Positions 21,277-31,994 are shown, counted from the first letter of the stretch. The stretch: 64,000 bases of DNA from Tetraselmis striata (GCA_006384855.1 VCJN01001639.1:119347-183346), one strand, 5' to 3'. Numbers and translations are program-made. Notes: generated by a model not told the origin, from the letters alone.

Positions 21277-22205
21277 AACACAGCAAGCCGCCCAAAAGCG
21301 GCCCGCATCCTATACGAGGCGGGATGGGTAGTGAGTGATGCGCGCACGGTTCAGTCCGGGCCACGCGTGCACGAGTGTGCGAGGGTGATCCCCGGACGTG
21401 CTGTGCAGCTTCGGCAACGGGATGGCGGACGAACCTTCGCCGTCGGATGATGAGGTAGCAAGCACGCTCTCGATGAGCCAGCACACCAAGCTCATGACCC
21501 CGAGGAGATATTGTGAGAAAAGCCTCCTGGTGAGCCCGGGTGGTGCACCGAATGCCCGCGATGAGAGGACACCCCGATCCGCGGCCAGGCATGCGACACC
21601 GCGCGCAGTGCAACGCACCCCCTTGCTCACCTCACCCAGTGTGCCAATGACCATGCGCCCGTGCACTCCGGCATGTCCATGATGTCTCGGAGGGGCCCTT
21701 CTGTCCCGGCTTCGTGTTGTGCCACGCCGCATCCAGCACTGTCAGGCCCCTTTGTATGTCGTCCGACAGGGAGCGCTCGACCGACGATCCGCAGCCGTGA
21801 TGGCCTGGGGCGCACCGCGCAATGTACGTGACCCCGTATCGCATAGTCTTGCTGAGCTCAAGCAGTGTGGGCTTCAAGCTCGACCGGGGATTAGAGTTCC
21901 CGGTCAGGACGTTGAACGCCGGGAGGGAGAGCTCTGCGTCCGGCACCGGGTCCTTGAGTTCATGCATGGGTACGTTGTTGCCGAGAGGCACTGCCAGCGG
22001 GAAAAAGTGATCCACCTCCCGGCGTATAGCGATGCCCTGTTCGTGAACACATTGGTCGCACAAGGTGTCACTTAGCGACAGCGTCGTGTTGTACACGCCA
22101 GTGAGCGTCTCCATGTGCCGGGAGGTACATGAGCGCGTCGCCATAAAGGTCGACAATGACGGGGTTGTGCTCTGTCGAGGGCATGATGATATGGCTCCCA
22201 ATAAC
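21277..22205 (-). repeat. Dispersed repeat R1, long copy, partly coding
   Basis: On the minus strand this block carries ORFs of about 140 and 189 aa. Its part from 21277 to about 21690 matches 33088-33476 in inverted orientation, including the end 'ggcggcttgctgtgttg'. The 189-aa ORF has a C-x2-C motif and a V-D-H-F-F-P-L segment but no family I recognise. Because it recurs, I treat it as a fragment of an unclassified transposable element and not a host gene. The longer copy here suggests 33.1 kb is 5'-truncated. Confidence 0.7.
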
Positions 22206-22301
22206 TCTCGGGGCCATGCATGGGCTAGGCATAAAGAAGTACCCGGCAGCGACTCACCTTCCGCAGCTCAAGCAAAGTCGACAGTCCGCGTGGTGGGGGA
22301 A

Positions 22302-22338
22302 CCCTAAAATCCCTTAAAATCCCTAAACCCTAAAACCC
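22302..22338. repeat. Short interstitial telomere-like repeat
   Basis: Reads as CCCTAAAAT, CCCTTAAAAT, CCCTAAA, CCCTAAAA, CCC. Both the plant-type CCCTAAA and the Chlamydomonas-type CCCTAAAA units occur. It abuts the left inverted arm of the 22345-23385 element. Confidence 0.6.
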
Positions 22339-22344
22339 ACGAGT

Positions 22345-23385
22345 GGCCCGAACTCCCGAACCACTCCGAATTGAAATGAGTTCGGCACAATACCTACCTA
22401 CCAAAGCGTGATCCCACCACCCGCCGCCGCCTGGGTGGGCCCGACGACAGTCCTCGGCCCTCGGAACCGCGGGCCCTTCCTCCGCCTCCACCCCCGGCTG
22501 GGGATGGGGGCGGGGATCGTGCACGGGGGGCGCCTTGGTAGCCTTGGCCCCGCCCGTGCTGCCACTGCCGCGGAGGAGCAGTGTGAGTTGGACACCGGCG
22601 TCTTACGTCGTTGCTGGTCCGGTCAAGTCCCCGTTCGTTGTTCTCTGAGCACCCTCTTCCTTCCTATCCCGTCGGCGCCTCCACATCACATTCGGCCTAG
22701 TGCCGCTATTGGAGTGGCCCGGGATGTTGTGCTGGGAAGGGAGTTCTACGTTTGGCGGAAGGGGACGAGACTGAGCTGGCGGCGGATATGGCGCTGGGCG
22801 GAACAAAGCGCGCTGGACACCGGCGTCTTACATCGTTGCTGGCCCGGTCGGCTCTGCATTCCCTACTCGTTGAGCACTTTCTCCCTTCCTGTCCTGTTGG
22901 CGCCTCCACATCACATTCGGCTCAGCGCCGCTATTGGAGTGACCCGGGATGTTGTGCTGGGGAAGGCGTTCTACGTGTGGCGGAAAAGGACGCGACCGAG
23001 CTGGCGGCGCATCTGGCGTTGGGTGGCCTGCGTCTGTTGCACGCCCGTGGCGCCCCGTTATGGGTTGGACCCCCCACTTCCGCTCCTTGCTGCGAGACCT
23101 CTACTTCGAAGCTCCTTTCCTGTCGGCGCCTTCACATTACATTCGGCCTAGAGCCGCTACTGGAGTGGCCCGGGATTGTGTGCTGGGGAGAGCGTCCCTA
23201 CTGCGTGGAGCGGCGGCTGGCTGGTGGCGATGCCTGGTCGGTGGCTACCATGGCGGTTCCCGCCTCTGTTGGCCCGTAGCTGGATTTCCTTCTGGATTTC
23301 TGTGTGGATTTCTTGAATGTCTAGCACATGTAATCATGGTTGTGCCGAACTCATTTCAACTCGGAATGGCTCGGGAGTTGGGGCC
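22345..23385. mobile_element. Element with 46-bp terminal inverted repeats enclosing tandem units
   Basis: The arms at 22345-22390 and 23340-23385 are inverted copies with about 4 mismatches in 46 bp; both end in 'gagttcggcacaa' (inward). Between them, three units of about 228 bp follow each other; 'catcacattcggc' or its variant recurs near 22683, 22910 and 23134. In one frame each unit reads as a similar peptide with W-R-K and S-W-R-R motifs, so the tandem may once have been coding. No target-site duplication could be found, and no known superfamily is assigned. Confidence 0.6.
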
Positions 23386-24045
23386 AAAACCGAACTGAAC
23401 CCCAAAACTTAGTTCGGCTTGAGTTGCCTCGAAATTCGCCCGAACTCAGGGTCTCCGACCTACTCCGAATTCACCATATATGACCCCAGCGAGTTATCGC
23501 AACGTCCGTACATGATGGAGATAACAAGGGCGTGTTCTACGGTGAGAAACTTGCCGCGCAACACACCCCATACCCCCTCCAAATAAGGTGCACCAATATT
23601 GGTGCACCGGCCGCCATCGGCTATGCAGCAGACGGTACTTCCATACTTCAACACCCAATGAAACCTAAACCATGTCCATTGTCAACATGATATGGAGTTT
23701 CCGCCCATCACGTCTCATGATCGCGGCGATGAGGACATAAAGACATATATGACGACACCAAATTGCTGCAACTCGTTGCCAATGCACGTTACTAAGTGCA
23801 TCAGCCAGTTCTAGGCGTACGTATTATTCATATTGCAGTTCGGTGCTTGGTAGTTCGGTGGCAGTTCGGTTGTAGTTCGGACTGAACTCAGTTCGGTTCG
23901 GGCAGTTCGGGCAGTTCACTTGTTCGGTTCAGTCCGAACTGTGGTTCAGTTCGGTCCGAACTGAATTCGGGGAGTTATGCCGAATTCAGTTCGGTCCGAA
24001 CCGAGCTCGGCCGATGTGAGTTAATATTCGGCACTACCCTGGCAA
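23386..24045. repeat. ccgaac/gttcgg-rich region
   Basis: From about 23386 and especially 23835-24010, the hexamers gttcgg and ccgaac occur many times in both orientations (for example agttcggtccgaact). The far end reads, on the minus strand, CAGGGTAGTGCCGAA, like a hAT terminus. It looks like the subterminal repeat zone of a DNA transposon related to the neighbouring inverted-repeat element. Confidence 0.55.
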
Positions 24046-24558
24046 GGATTAATGTTTAAATGAATTACTTATGTCATTTTGTCTCATCCAGCAGCAGTAG
24101 CAGTAGAATAAAAATGCCGAACATCAGTTGCTCTCCCTGTAACCAAAAAGTTCACATCAGTCGCTCCTTCACGTGGTCGCAACACGGGCGCGTACGTCCG
24201 CGACGCCGCCGCCCATCACGCGCACGGATCCCATCCCTGTGCATGTAGTGTACAGTTCATAATATACTACAATGTGTTAATTAATGGTACTTTTATTGCA
24301 TTGCTCCTGATGCTGAAGCATTTTGATGGTCGCCAAGATACCCGGACATGAGTGGATGAGACGAGAAAAAAATGTAACGCGCTGTAACAGCCACCATTGC
24401 TGGTGTGCGCTGGCGGCCGACCACACCTCGAGGCCACGGGGCACACTACGAGTGACCTGCAGGGCCTCAAACACACTGGGATCAGAGCATTTCAGGCCGC
24501 GACATAAGCCAAACTGGGGCGGGCTGTACTCGCCGTGCGCGCTCACCAAATCGTGGTG
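24046..24558. other. No gene recognised upstream of the zinc-finger gene
   Basis: Plain sequence with short ORFs on both strands. The minus-strand ORF at 24277-24789 overlaps the zinc-finger exon and looks like its antisense shadow. Confidence 0.4.
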
Positions 24559-25328
24559 ATGATGTTGAACTCTATTCGACGGGAGGAGGCGACGCTGCGG
24601 TCGAAGGGCCCTCCGCAGGTCGGGGTGGGCACACACGGCGCGTCCCCAGTGCCCTTGAAACTGCACGAGCCGCAGTGGAAGGCCTCGCACCGCGCAGTGC
24701 CGTGTCACATGCATGGATGCGGCGCGAAGTTTCACAGCAGCGACCAGCTCTCGACGCACTTGGCGGACGTTCATGCTGATCTCAGGCAAAGCCCATCAAA
24801 GCCCTCCGCGTGGTGGGCCACTTTTCGAGCAACTCGGGTTTCCACTCAGGGCAACGTACCCTCACTCTTATATCACCATTTACATGCGTCAAGCTCTACC
24901 GGTCAGAGGCAAACCGAATCGGCACACTAACTAACTGTCGTAGTACAAGTGTGTGTATCTGTGCGGTATGGGAATGGTCTTTGGATTAGCCTGCAACGCT
25001 CAGGCGGGGCTTTGGCCATCGGTCTTGGCTGACAGTTGCAATGGCTGCTTGTGAAAACAGATGCCAGGCGGCAAAGTGCTACATGTCATTTACCAACGCC
25101 GAGGCGCTGCAGAAGCACGTGCTGAACAAGCACCAGCGCAATATCTGTCCGATCTGCGCGGTGGAAGTCAGCTCTGAGGGACACCTGAAACAACACATTG
25201 CCTCCAAGCACGACACACCAGTGCCCAGATGGCAGCCCTCACAGGGTAAGAATGTCAGTTTTGAGATGTTCCAGGCCATGCTGCAGGGCAACATGATTCA
25301 GCAGAAGCGTAAGATTGCGGCAAAGTAG
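24559..25328 (+). CDS. C2H2 zinc-finger protein, three fingers
   Basis: Exon 1 runs from ATG 24559 to 24785 and exon 2 from 25061 to 25328. The intron would begin with GC (ag|gcaaag) and end in AAAACAG, a GC-AG intron. Spliced length is 495 nt (164 aa). Finger 1 is C-x4-C-x12-H-x4-H, and joining at this site puts finger 2 six residues after finger 1's last His. Finger 3 follows after a four-residue gap. The C-terminus is basic (K-R-K-I-A-A-K). It is likely a nucleic-acid-binding nuclear protein; target unknown. More 5' exons could exist. Confidence 0.55.
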
Positions 25329-27086
25329 AGACAAGCGCAATCGCTCCACGCTCCACAACCCGGGAGGATTCACTCGACCATTGCCCGCAATAGGGGTTGA
25401 CAAACGCCGGAACAACTGCAGTGCCCACCCACCAGGCATCGATAAGAAATTGGTTAGTGTGAGACTTTGGAGAATAAGCCTCAACCTGCCAGACATTAGT
25501 ACAGTCTAGATATCAATCTTGTGGATATTTGGATTGATATCTTCTGGTGAGTAACTGGTCTTAAGGTGCCACCTGATTCAATAACTACAATAACTGCCTT
25601 GCAGCACTCCTGAAGTCTTGATAGATTGCCCTTTCCCTCCCAGTCGTAATATGTTGTTAGCCGCACCATGTAACAGTACCTCGCGGCATGTGGATCCTGC
25701 CGGCGTGGCAGGTGCATAGTACACCAGGAATCGGGTTTCCTTCCAAACATGATGTGAAATCAAACATCATTGTGAAAGAGAAGTGGCTTTGCTGTGAAGT
25801 TGAATGGCCGCAATATATATGAAATAGCCAGGCACCAGTAAGGCAGGCAGCTGACATGTTGAACATATCACTCATGCAATGCATTCGATTTGTCAAACTT
25901 CACAGGAAATGATAGTGATGCGCATCCATACAAACATTCCCCAACTGATTGGGGCATAGCTTGTAACAGCAACACAGACAACATGGATGAGCATGTGCTG
26001 ATGGTGCATTGCTACAGCATACACAAACTACATGTCTTGCCAATATCGCTGATTGCTGCCGCCATTGTTGCTGATGCATATTTCACAACATCAGCGGCTC
26101 TCATCTTCCACAGACCCTTTGCTGCGCTTGCTCTGTGGTGCAGACTCTTGACACATGTAATGCTGCCCATCATGTACGTAGTGTCCGGCTCGCCGCACAG
26201 CAGCATGATAATGCAGATGCTACAGCGCCTACAGGAGAAAGAAAGGAAGAACGACTGATTGCATTATGCAATATGCATTGTGGTACGCAGATGTTTCATA
26301 GATATACTCGTAGTTGACCGTCTGATATTGATTGGTACTATCAAAGGTGCCTCCTTGCTCACGCAATACTCGAAAGAACGGCCACAACAGCACGCTACTA
26401 CTACATATTACCACAGCCGCAGAATGTGTATCATATTGTTCGCGTTCAGGTACCCATACCGGCGCGTGCCCGATCTTTTTTTTTGAACAACAATATAAGT
26501 TACCGTTGGCGTTATTATACAGTTGGAGTTCGCCACTACCCTTACTACCTGTATGAATATTCACCCAAATCCGAGCATTAATTATTGACATCAATGTGCG
26601 TTATATATGACATGACGATTTCTCGTTTGAGGCTACCAGTACCCGTACTCGAAGTCCCTCATTTAAAATTATTGTACAGTTATTCGATTTAACAATAATA
26701 TCACTCCGATACGGGTTTTTATACGGGATTGTAGAAGGGTTTTTGGCGATTAGTGCGTCGATGACCAGTCCCCGCCCCTATTTATAATACGGGTAGATTA
26801 TTAGAGACGACCCCCGGGGGTCGACAGTTTCGGTGCCCTAAGTTGTTAGGGCAAATATTTGACCGGGGGCGCCTGCCGACGGAGGTTCGGGGCAGGACGG
26901 GCAGTTTCAAGTTACCAGGTACTAATCCTTATCGGCAAAATCGAGGCGCGCACAGCATGCGCCCATGGATGCGGCGGATGGAATATCTTGGCCACCTGCC
27001 GCGCGCCTGCTGGCCGAGAGAGCGCTACGAGTACAAAAGGGGATAAGTACCGTTTGCTAGTACCTTAACACGCGGCTTGCTGTGTT
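25329..27086. other. Mostly AT-rich spacer with one hydrophobic ORF
   Basis: A plus-strand ORF from ATG 25983 to 26258 encodes about 91 aa with two or three hydrophobic stretches and a charged K-E-R-K-N-D end. It could be the last exon of a membrane protein, but no family or upstream exon is evident. The rest, 26259-27086, is AT-rich with no recognisable gene. Confidence 0.35.
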
Positions 27087-27590
27087 TGTTGGACCCAGGG
27101 TACCCCGGTACCCTGAATCCGCTTTTTCTCTCTGTGAAATCCGCATTTTTCCAGTGAACAGCTGGCTGCCGTACCAGTGCCTAATTTGGACCTTGTGGCA
27201 GAAGTACGGCACCCAGTGGTTACCAAAGCATGGCACCTAGGCATCTTTGCCAGTTGGCCTCCTTAGACGGAGAGGTGTCCGTCCTAATTGACATCTAGCC
27301 GGCTGGTATAAATTGCCAACCTCGGCTCCTTGTAATTCAGTCAACTGCTTTTCCAGAAATATTCCGACTCACACTTTCTCTCTCGTGACAGTGCCACTCA
27401 GCCATCACCACGGCGACAACGACTACCTATCATCCATCGCCCACGGCTCATAGCAGCCCTTTGCCTTTCCAGCTTGCACCTTGCTTGCTGGCACTCAACG
27501 TGATTCGACGCATGCACGCCGACTCTCGCCGACTCTCCCCCCATCAGTGACAGTGCCACTCAGCCATCACTTCGACAATCCCCTCCGACA
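27087..27590 (+). repeat. 5' LTR of the Copia element
   Basis: Directly repeated at 31414-31924 with scattered substitutions and small indels. It begins TGTTGGACCC and ends CCTCCGACA. Confidence 0.93.
27307..27313 (+). promoter_or_regulatory. TATA-like box in the 5' LTR
   Basis: TATAAAT lies about 220 bp into the LTR. The same site in the 3' LTR is changed (gtgtaac), consistent with age or decay of that copy. Confidence 0.5.
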
Positions 27591-27782
27591 GGTTACGGGC
27601 CCTCTCCTTTGGTTCGACGTCTTGCCCCGTGCTCGACGCCTGCCAGAGGCTTCAACCTGCGTGTATCTCGACCCTCGGCGGCTTTCGACGATCGACGGCG
27701 ACGTGCGACGAAACTTTTCTTCCCACCCGCCCACCCCTACAATTATATACATCTTCCAGGATAAGTGCGCCATCCTTCCACC

Positions 27783-29189
27783 ATGTCTACCAGCATCACC
27801 ACTGGCATGATGAACACCCCTCTGCCTAATCTAGTTGGGAGGAGTGCGGTCAAGAAGGACCCTGGCAGCGACCCACCGCCGCCTGACTTTAGTGACAGTG
27901 ATACCAGTTCTGAAGGCGCTTTCAGCCCACACGGTGCGTCAGACAGTGACTCCAGTGACATCCAGTGGATCAAGCCGTCTGCAGTGAAGCCGACACTCGA
28001 CCTCGCAACGGTCCCCGTGTGGGACCAGAACATCTCTACGCGTGATAATGCTCAGGCCATCAAGATCTCCCTCGGCAGCGCCGGCTACCTGGACACCACC
28101 AACGGCAAAGGCACCCACCAAGAGTAGCTCATTCTTCTGGCAGCCATGCGCCACGCGACAGCGAACTATCCCATGGCACTGGCCATCGTCGACAGCATCA
28201 GCATGGACTTCAGGAAGTGTGGATATGCGGCCTGGACGGCCCTATTTACTGAACTCCAGGGGTCTGCCATAGAGGAGCGCATGCGCTTGGAGGAAGAAAT
28301 CACAGCAGGCCATCTCCCGAATGAGCCGGTCCAGGTGTACGTTCGCCGCTGCCGGAACCTCTGGCATTTGTTGAGCAAGGTACATGGTCAGTGGACATCC
28401 GAGTACGTGGCCATCAACTACCTCATCCCAGGACTTCACCCAGCAAACGATCACATTGTCGACGCCACCATCTCGGCAACCAATGTCAACAAAAGGCTGG
28501 CAACCATCATAAGTGCCGGGCAGAACATGGAGGCGCGCACGTGTCAGCGTCAGCAGCGCGCCCGTTCCCGCACGCCAACCCTCAATTCCTGTGACCCCAA
28601 GGACCAACTATATGCCACCAGACCCAACATCGTCTGCAGCAGGTGTGACCGTCCAGGCCATGCTCAACAACAGTGTTTGGCCAGGCGCCATGCCAACGGC
28701 CTGCGTCTCCTGGGTGACACCGCCCCACCCAGCACCATGCACAACCCTAGCTATGGTAACTGTCAGCGCGCGCCTGCGGAGCGTCACGTCAACGCCAACT
28801 ATACCCACAACATGCGCAGCGACTACAACCATCAAAACAGGCCCCAGCGGCTGCAATATTGGCCCACCCAGAGCGACAACGACGACATGCAGCGCCATCA
28901 CCAGCCATTCGGCTTCGTCTCCCCGGCCGGACATCACCACCACGGACATCACCCGGCCAACAACGACTCCGACCAGCAGCCGACAGGAGGCCAGGAGGCC
29001 TACCCGGTAATGGGTGTGTCCTCGTTGGCACCACACCACAGCGGCCTGCCCGTCATGCTCACCTGCACCACCACCGCTCCAGGAGGGGCAGCCACCGGAG
29101 CGCAGGAGGGGGAGAGCGAGGACGACGAAGACGATGAATTATATGAATCCTGGCACGTCCCCTACTCCACCTCTGACGACAACCTCTAG
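27783..29189 (+). CDS. Copia gag, interrupted by one in-frame TAG
   Basis: ATG 27783 has the good context ccaccATG. The N-terminus is Ser/Asp-rich. The capsid-like region follows, with a Y-V-R-R-C-R-N segment, then a canonical zinc knuckle C-S-R-C-x4-H-x4-C near 28640-28680. The C-terminus is His/Gln-rich then acidic. A single TAG at 28125-28127 breaks the frame, with coding clearly continuing in the same frame behind it (next ATG 28146). This is a disabling mutation or a readthrough site. The 3' end overlaps the next ORF by 56 nt from its first ATG. Confidence 0.8.
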
Positions 29190-30126
29190 TTCCCGTTCTC
29201 ACACCCATGGCGTGCCCGCCACTTCCGCTCTCAACCCATTCTCACCCCAATTCAACCTCTATGCCTCGCTTCACCCGCATTCCCAACCTCAGCGGCACTG
29301 GCGGCCCACGACGTTCATACGGGGCAGGGCGCCCTACGTGGAGACCTGCCACCGCCGCTCCCGATACTCACCGCTGCCCCACTCCTCCATATGCCAAACT
29401 CTTCCTTTGGTAATCGAGCATCTCTTCTCGCCCTGCCATGGCCCACCGGCATTTGAGGTGGAGGCTGTGGTGGAATACGGCTTCTCCATCCTCGCGTTCA
29501 TCGGCGCCGACCCATCAACGGAGGCTCGCACTATGTGGCCACATCACCTACAGGTCATAAGGAACAAGTACCCGGGCCGCCTGCCTCCATCAGCATTTCA
29601 GGACTGTCATGACGGGACCCCCATGAACATCAACGACATCACCATCAGGGAGCTAGAGCGGCTGCGCCCGTTCACCCTCGTCGTGTCAAGCACACCGTGT
29701 CAACCATGGTCACGCACGGGCTCACGCCTTGACTGGCAGGACCATCGCCCTCGTGCCTTCGCCTCCGTCATCGGTTTCGCCCGCTTCTACCTGTCTTCTC
29801 AGCCCACACCAGTGCGCTATATTGTGCAGAATTTTCCAGACGCGCTGGCCTTACCTGAAGTACTCTCCTCACTTGGCGCATGCAACATCGTGCGCGCGGC
29901 GTCCTGCGGCTTGGCGGCTCACCGCGACACCCTTATGTGGACCATTATCGCTCAACCGCAAGACATCCGGAACTGCGGCAACAACGTCGCCGCCATCAGG
30001 CTCGCCGACCCGGGCCCCTTCAGTGGCTGCCGCATCTACAACCCGGCTACCGGGCGCAAGACCCCGCCTCTCTCTATGCCGGCCTTTCAGTTATCCAACA
30101 CTGACTACCTTATGGACGCGTTTTAA
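29134..30126 (+). CDS. C5 cytosine-methyltransferase-like protein in the Copia element
   Basis: A 330-aa ORF in the +1 frame relative to gag; the frame is open from 29014 and the first ATG is 29134. Motif I is visible as E-H-L-F-S-x-C-x-G, followed by A-F-I-G-A-D-P in the motif II position. The catalytic motif IV is S-T-P-C-Q-P-W-S with C189. The motif VI position reads V-Q-N-F, Gln232 replacing the Glu of the usual E-N-V. The motif VIII position reads G-L-A-A-H-R-D. Motif order and spacing fit the Dnmt/Dcm superfamily. The missing Glu suggests weak or no catalysis. It occupies the place where protease and integrase normally lie. An alternative is a captured host or phage-type gene. Confidence 0.8.
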   Translation: MNYMNPGTSPTPPLTTTSSSRSHTHGVPATSALNPFSPQFNLYASLHPHSQPQRHWRPTTFIRGRAPYVETCHRRSRYSPLPHSSICQTLPLVIEHLFSPCHGPPAFEVEAVVEYGFSILAFIGADPSTEARTMWPHHLQVIRNKYPGRLPPSAFQDCHDGTPMNINDITIRELERLRPFTLVVSSTPCQPWSRTGSRLDWQDHRPRAFASVIGFARFYLSSQPTPVRYIVQNFPDALALPEVLSSLGACNIVRAASCGLAAHRDTLMWTIIAQPQDIRNCGNNVAAIRLADPGPFSGCRIYNPATGRKTPPLSMPAFQLSNTDYLMDAF

Positions 30127-30345
30127 CCCTCGGGCCAGCAGGAGGGGCCCCACGCACCGCCACCCATGCTGCCATCGGCGGCGCTTGCTTCGGGGCAAGA
30201 GGGGCCCCCACCTCCACATCACAACGGGCAGCACCCTCCGCACCCTTAGGAGGGGGACGCCACGGCACTGTCGGCTTCTCACACCAGCAAACAGGGACAA
30301 CTGACTTCCCATTACGTCGACCTCAGCGACTACCACCCAACACTG

Positions 30346-31406
30346 GTGGCATCCGCGATCGCGGCGGTTGTGCGCCCCCGCTCAGCGCGGCTGACAGGCC
30401 TCGCCCTATCAGCACCCATTGTCCGCGTGTCCACGGCGCCGCGCAACTATCAGGAGGATATCTCCAGCACTCGCCCCGATGACTGGAAGAAGTCGGTGAA
30501 CCATGAGATCAAGTCTATCACCACGATGGCACTTGTCGCCTGGGTCAACGTCCCTGAGTTTCGACGCGACAACGAGTCAGCGGTCATCCAACGGACGGCG
30601 TGGGTCTTCGCGGCGCAGCACGAGGATGGCAACATCATCAAGCGCGAGACCGGCGTGATCGTTCGCGGCAATCTACTCACCACCGGCGAGACCTATGCCT
30701 ATGACTACCTCCCCCTCGGCTGTGGCCGTAAGGACCGGGCTTGGCATCCCGTTGAGGCACTCTACGACTTGCCGCACGCATCCAAGGCATGGTTTCTGTG
30801 CTTTTCTTCCTTTCTACATGACTTCGGCTTCATCGGCTCAAAGCCGGGCGGCGTGAACCATCTTCATCGGGAAACCTGCATCATTGACATTCTGACTACC
30901 TTTCACATGACGGAGAGCAAGCCTCGCCGCCTGCTCTGCACGCTGAATACCAACTTTCATAACATTGCAGTCACCCACCGTGCGCAGGTTCGGAGGCAGC
31001 GTGGCCATGTCTACTGCCGCAGCGGAGTTCGTGGCGCTCTGCGTGGTCTGCACATGTCGGGCGGTTATTCGCGTTCTTCTGCGCCAAGCTCAGCCACCCC
31101 ATTGCTGCGCCGGTGCAAGTATGCGGGGACAACCGCGCATGCATCGTTCACGTGCAACATGGTATGATTACAGGCGCGCAACGCCACATTGACCTCCGGT
31201 TTCAGTATGCGGTCCAACTCTACCAAGACGGCATCATCTACATGCACTACACGCCTACCCCGGCCCACCTGGCCGACTTCTTCGCTAAAGCGCTGCCGCT
31301 GACTACCTTTCTTCATTTCCGCGCTGTCCTGATGGGGTCATCCGAGGAGCCTTGCGTTGCGCCCCTGCCGCCATCAGTCCTGCGCCCGCGGGATTCCACA
31401 GGATGA
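30346..31406 (+). pseudogene. Decayed Copia RT/RNase H
   Basis: The start (about 30450-30720) matches the Copia RT N-terminus, with W-K-K-S-V-N-H-E and I-V-R-G-N-L motifs. It jumps to A-L-Y-D-L-P-H-A-S-K-A-W, then loses the palm: no Y-V-D-D is present. RNase H remains as S-T-A-A-A-E-F-V-A-L in a second frame and G-D-N-R-A-C-I, H-I-D-L-R-F and A-D-F-F-A-K in a third (31113-31406). Internal deletions and at least two frame changes make it non-functional. Confidence 0.85.
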
Positions 31407-31413
31407 GGAGGGG

Positions 31414-31924
31414 TGTTGGACCCAGGGTACCCCGGTACCCTAAATCCGCTTTTTCTCTCGGTGAAATCCGCATTTTTCAGTGAACAACTGACTGCCGTAC
31501 CAGTGCCTAATTTGGACCTTGTGGCAGAAGTACGGCACCCAGTTGTTACCAAAGCATGGCACCTAGGCATCTTTGCCAGTTGGCCTTCTTAGACGGAGAG
31601 GTGTCCTTCCTGATTGACACCTAGCCGGCTGGTGTAACTTGCCAGCCTCGGTTCCTTGTAATTCAGTCAACTGCTTTTCCAGAAATATTCCGACTCACAC
31701 TTTCTCTCTCGCTCGTGACGGTGCCACTCAGCCATGATCACCACGGCGACAACGACTACCTTTCGTCCATCGCTCACGGCTCTTAGCAACCCTTTGCCTT
31801 CCCAGGTTGCATCTCGCTTGCTGGCACTCGACGTGATTCGACGCATGCACGCCGACTCTCGCCGACTCTCCTTCCATCAGTGACAGTGCCACTCAGCCAT
31901 CACTTCGACAATCTCCCTCCGACA
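31414..31924 (+). repeat. 3' LTR of the Copia element
   Basis: Copy of the 5' LTR with single-base changes and small indels (for example an extra ctcg after ctctctcg). It ends CCTCCGACA before flank gatttgtta. Confidence 0.93.
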
Positions 31925-31994
31925 GATTTGTTACTGCCCTTTTTGTAATTCACACCAGTACCTTAACAAGTACCACTACCAGTACCTGGCCCGC

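Larger units (their letters stand above)
27087..31924 (+). mobile_element. Ty1/Copia LTR retrotransposon carrying a C5-methyltransferase-like ORF
   Basis: LTRs of about 504 bp (27087-27590) and 511 bp (31414-31924) begin TGTTGG and end CCGACA. A purine-rich tract (ggatgaggagggg, 31401-31413) abuts the 3' LTR. The order is gag, methyltransferase-like ORF, then a decayed RT/RNase H of Copia type. No protease or integrase domain is visible. The 5-bp flanks (gtgtt and gattt) do not match. Both flanks resemble the region near 33461-33520, so the element seems to have landed in a copy of that repeat. Confidence 0.9.

Noticed and set aside
23448-24045. hAT element bounded by CAGGG ends
   Set aside because: A CAGGGTCTCC on the left and an inverted CAGGGTAGTG on the right look like hAT ends, but the inner bases diverge and the 8-bp flanks (cccgaact, gcaaggat) do not match.
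9721-28127. Alternative genetic code (TAG or TGA as sense) to explain stops inside retroelement frames
   Set aside because: uL4c, the large gene and the HA gene end in TAG, LNR-A in TGA, and LNR-B in TAA at the identical C-terminal position as A. All three are true stops here.
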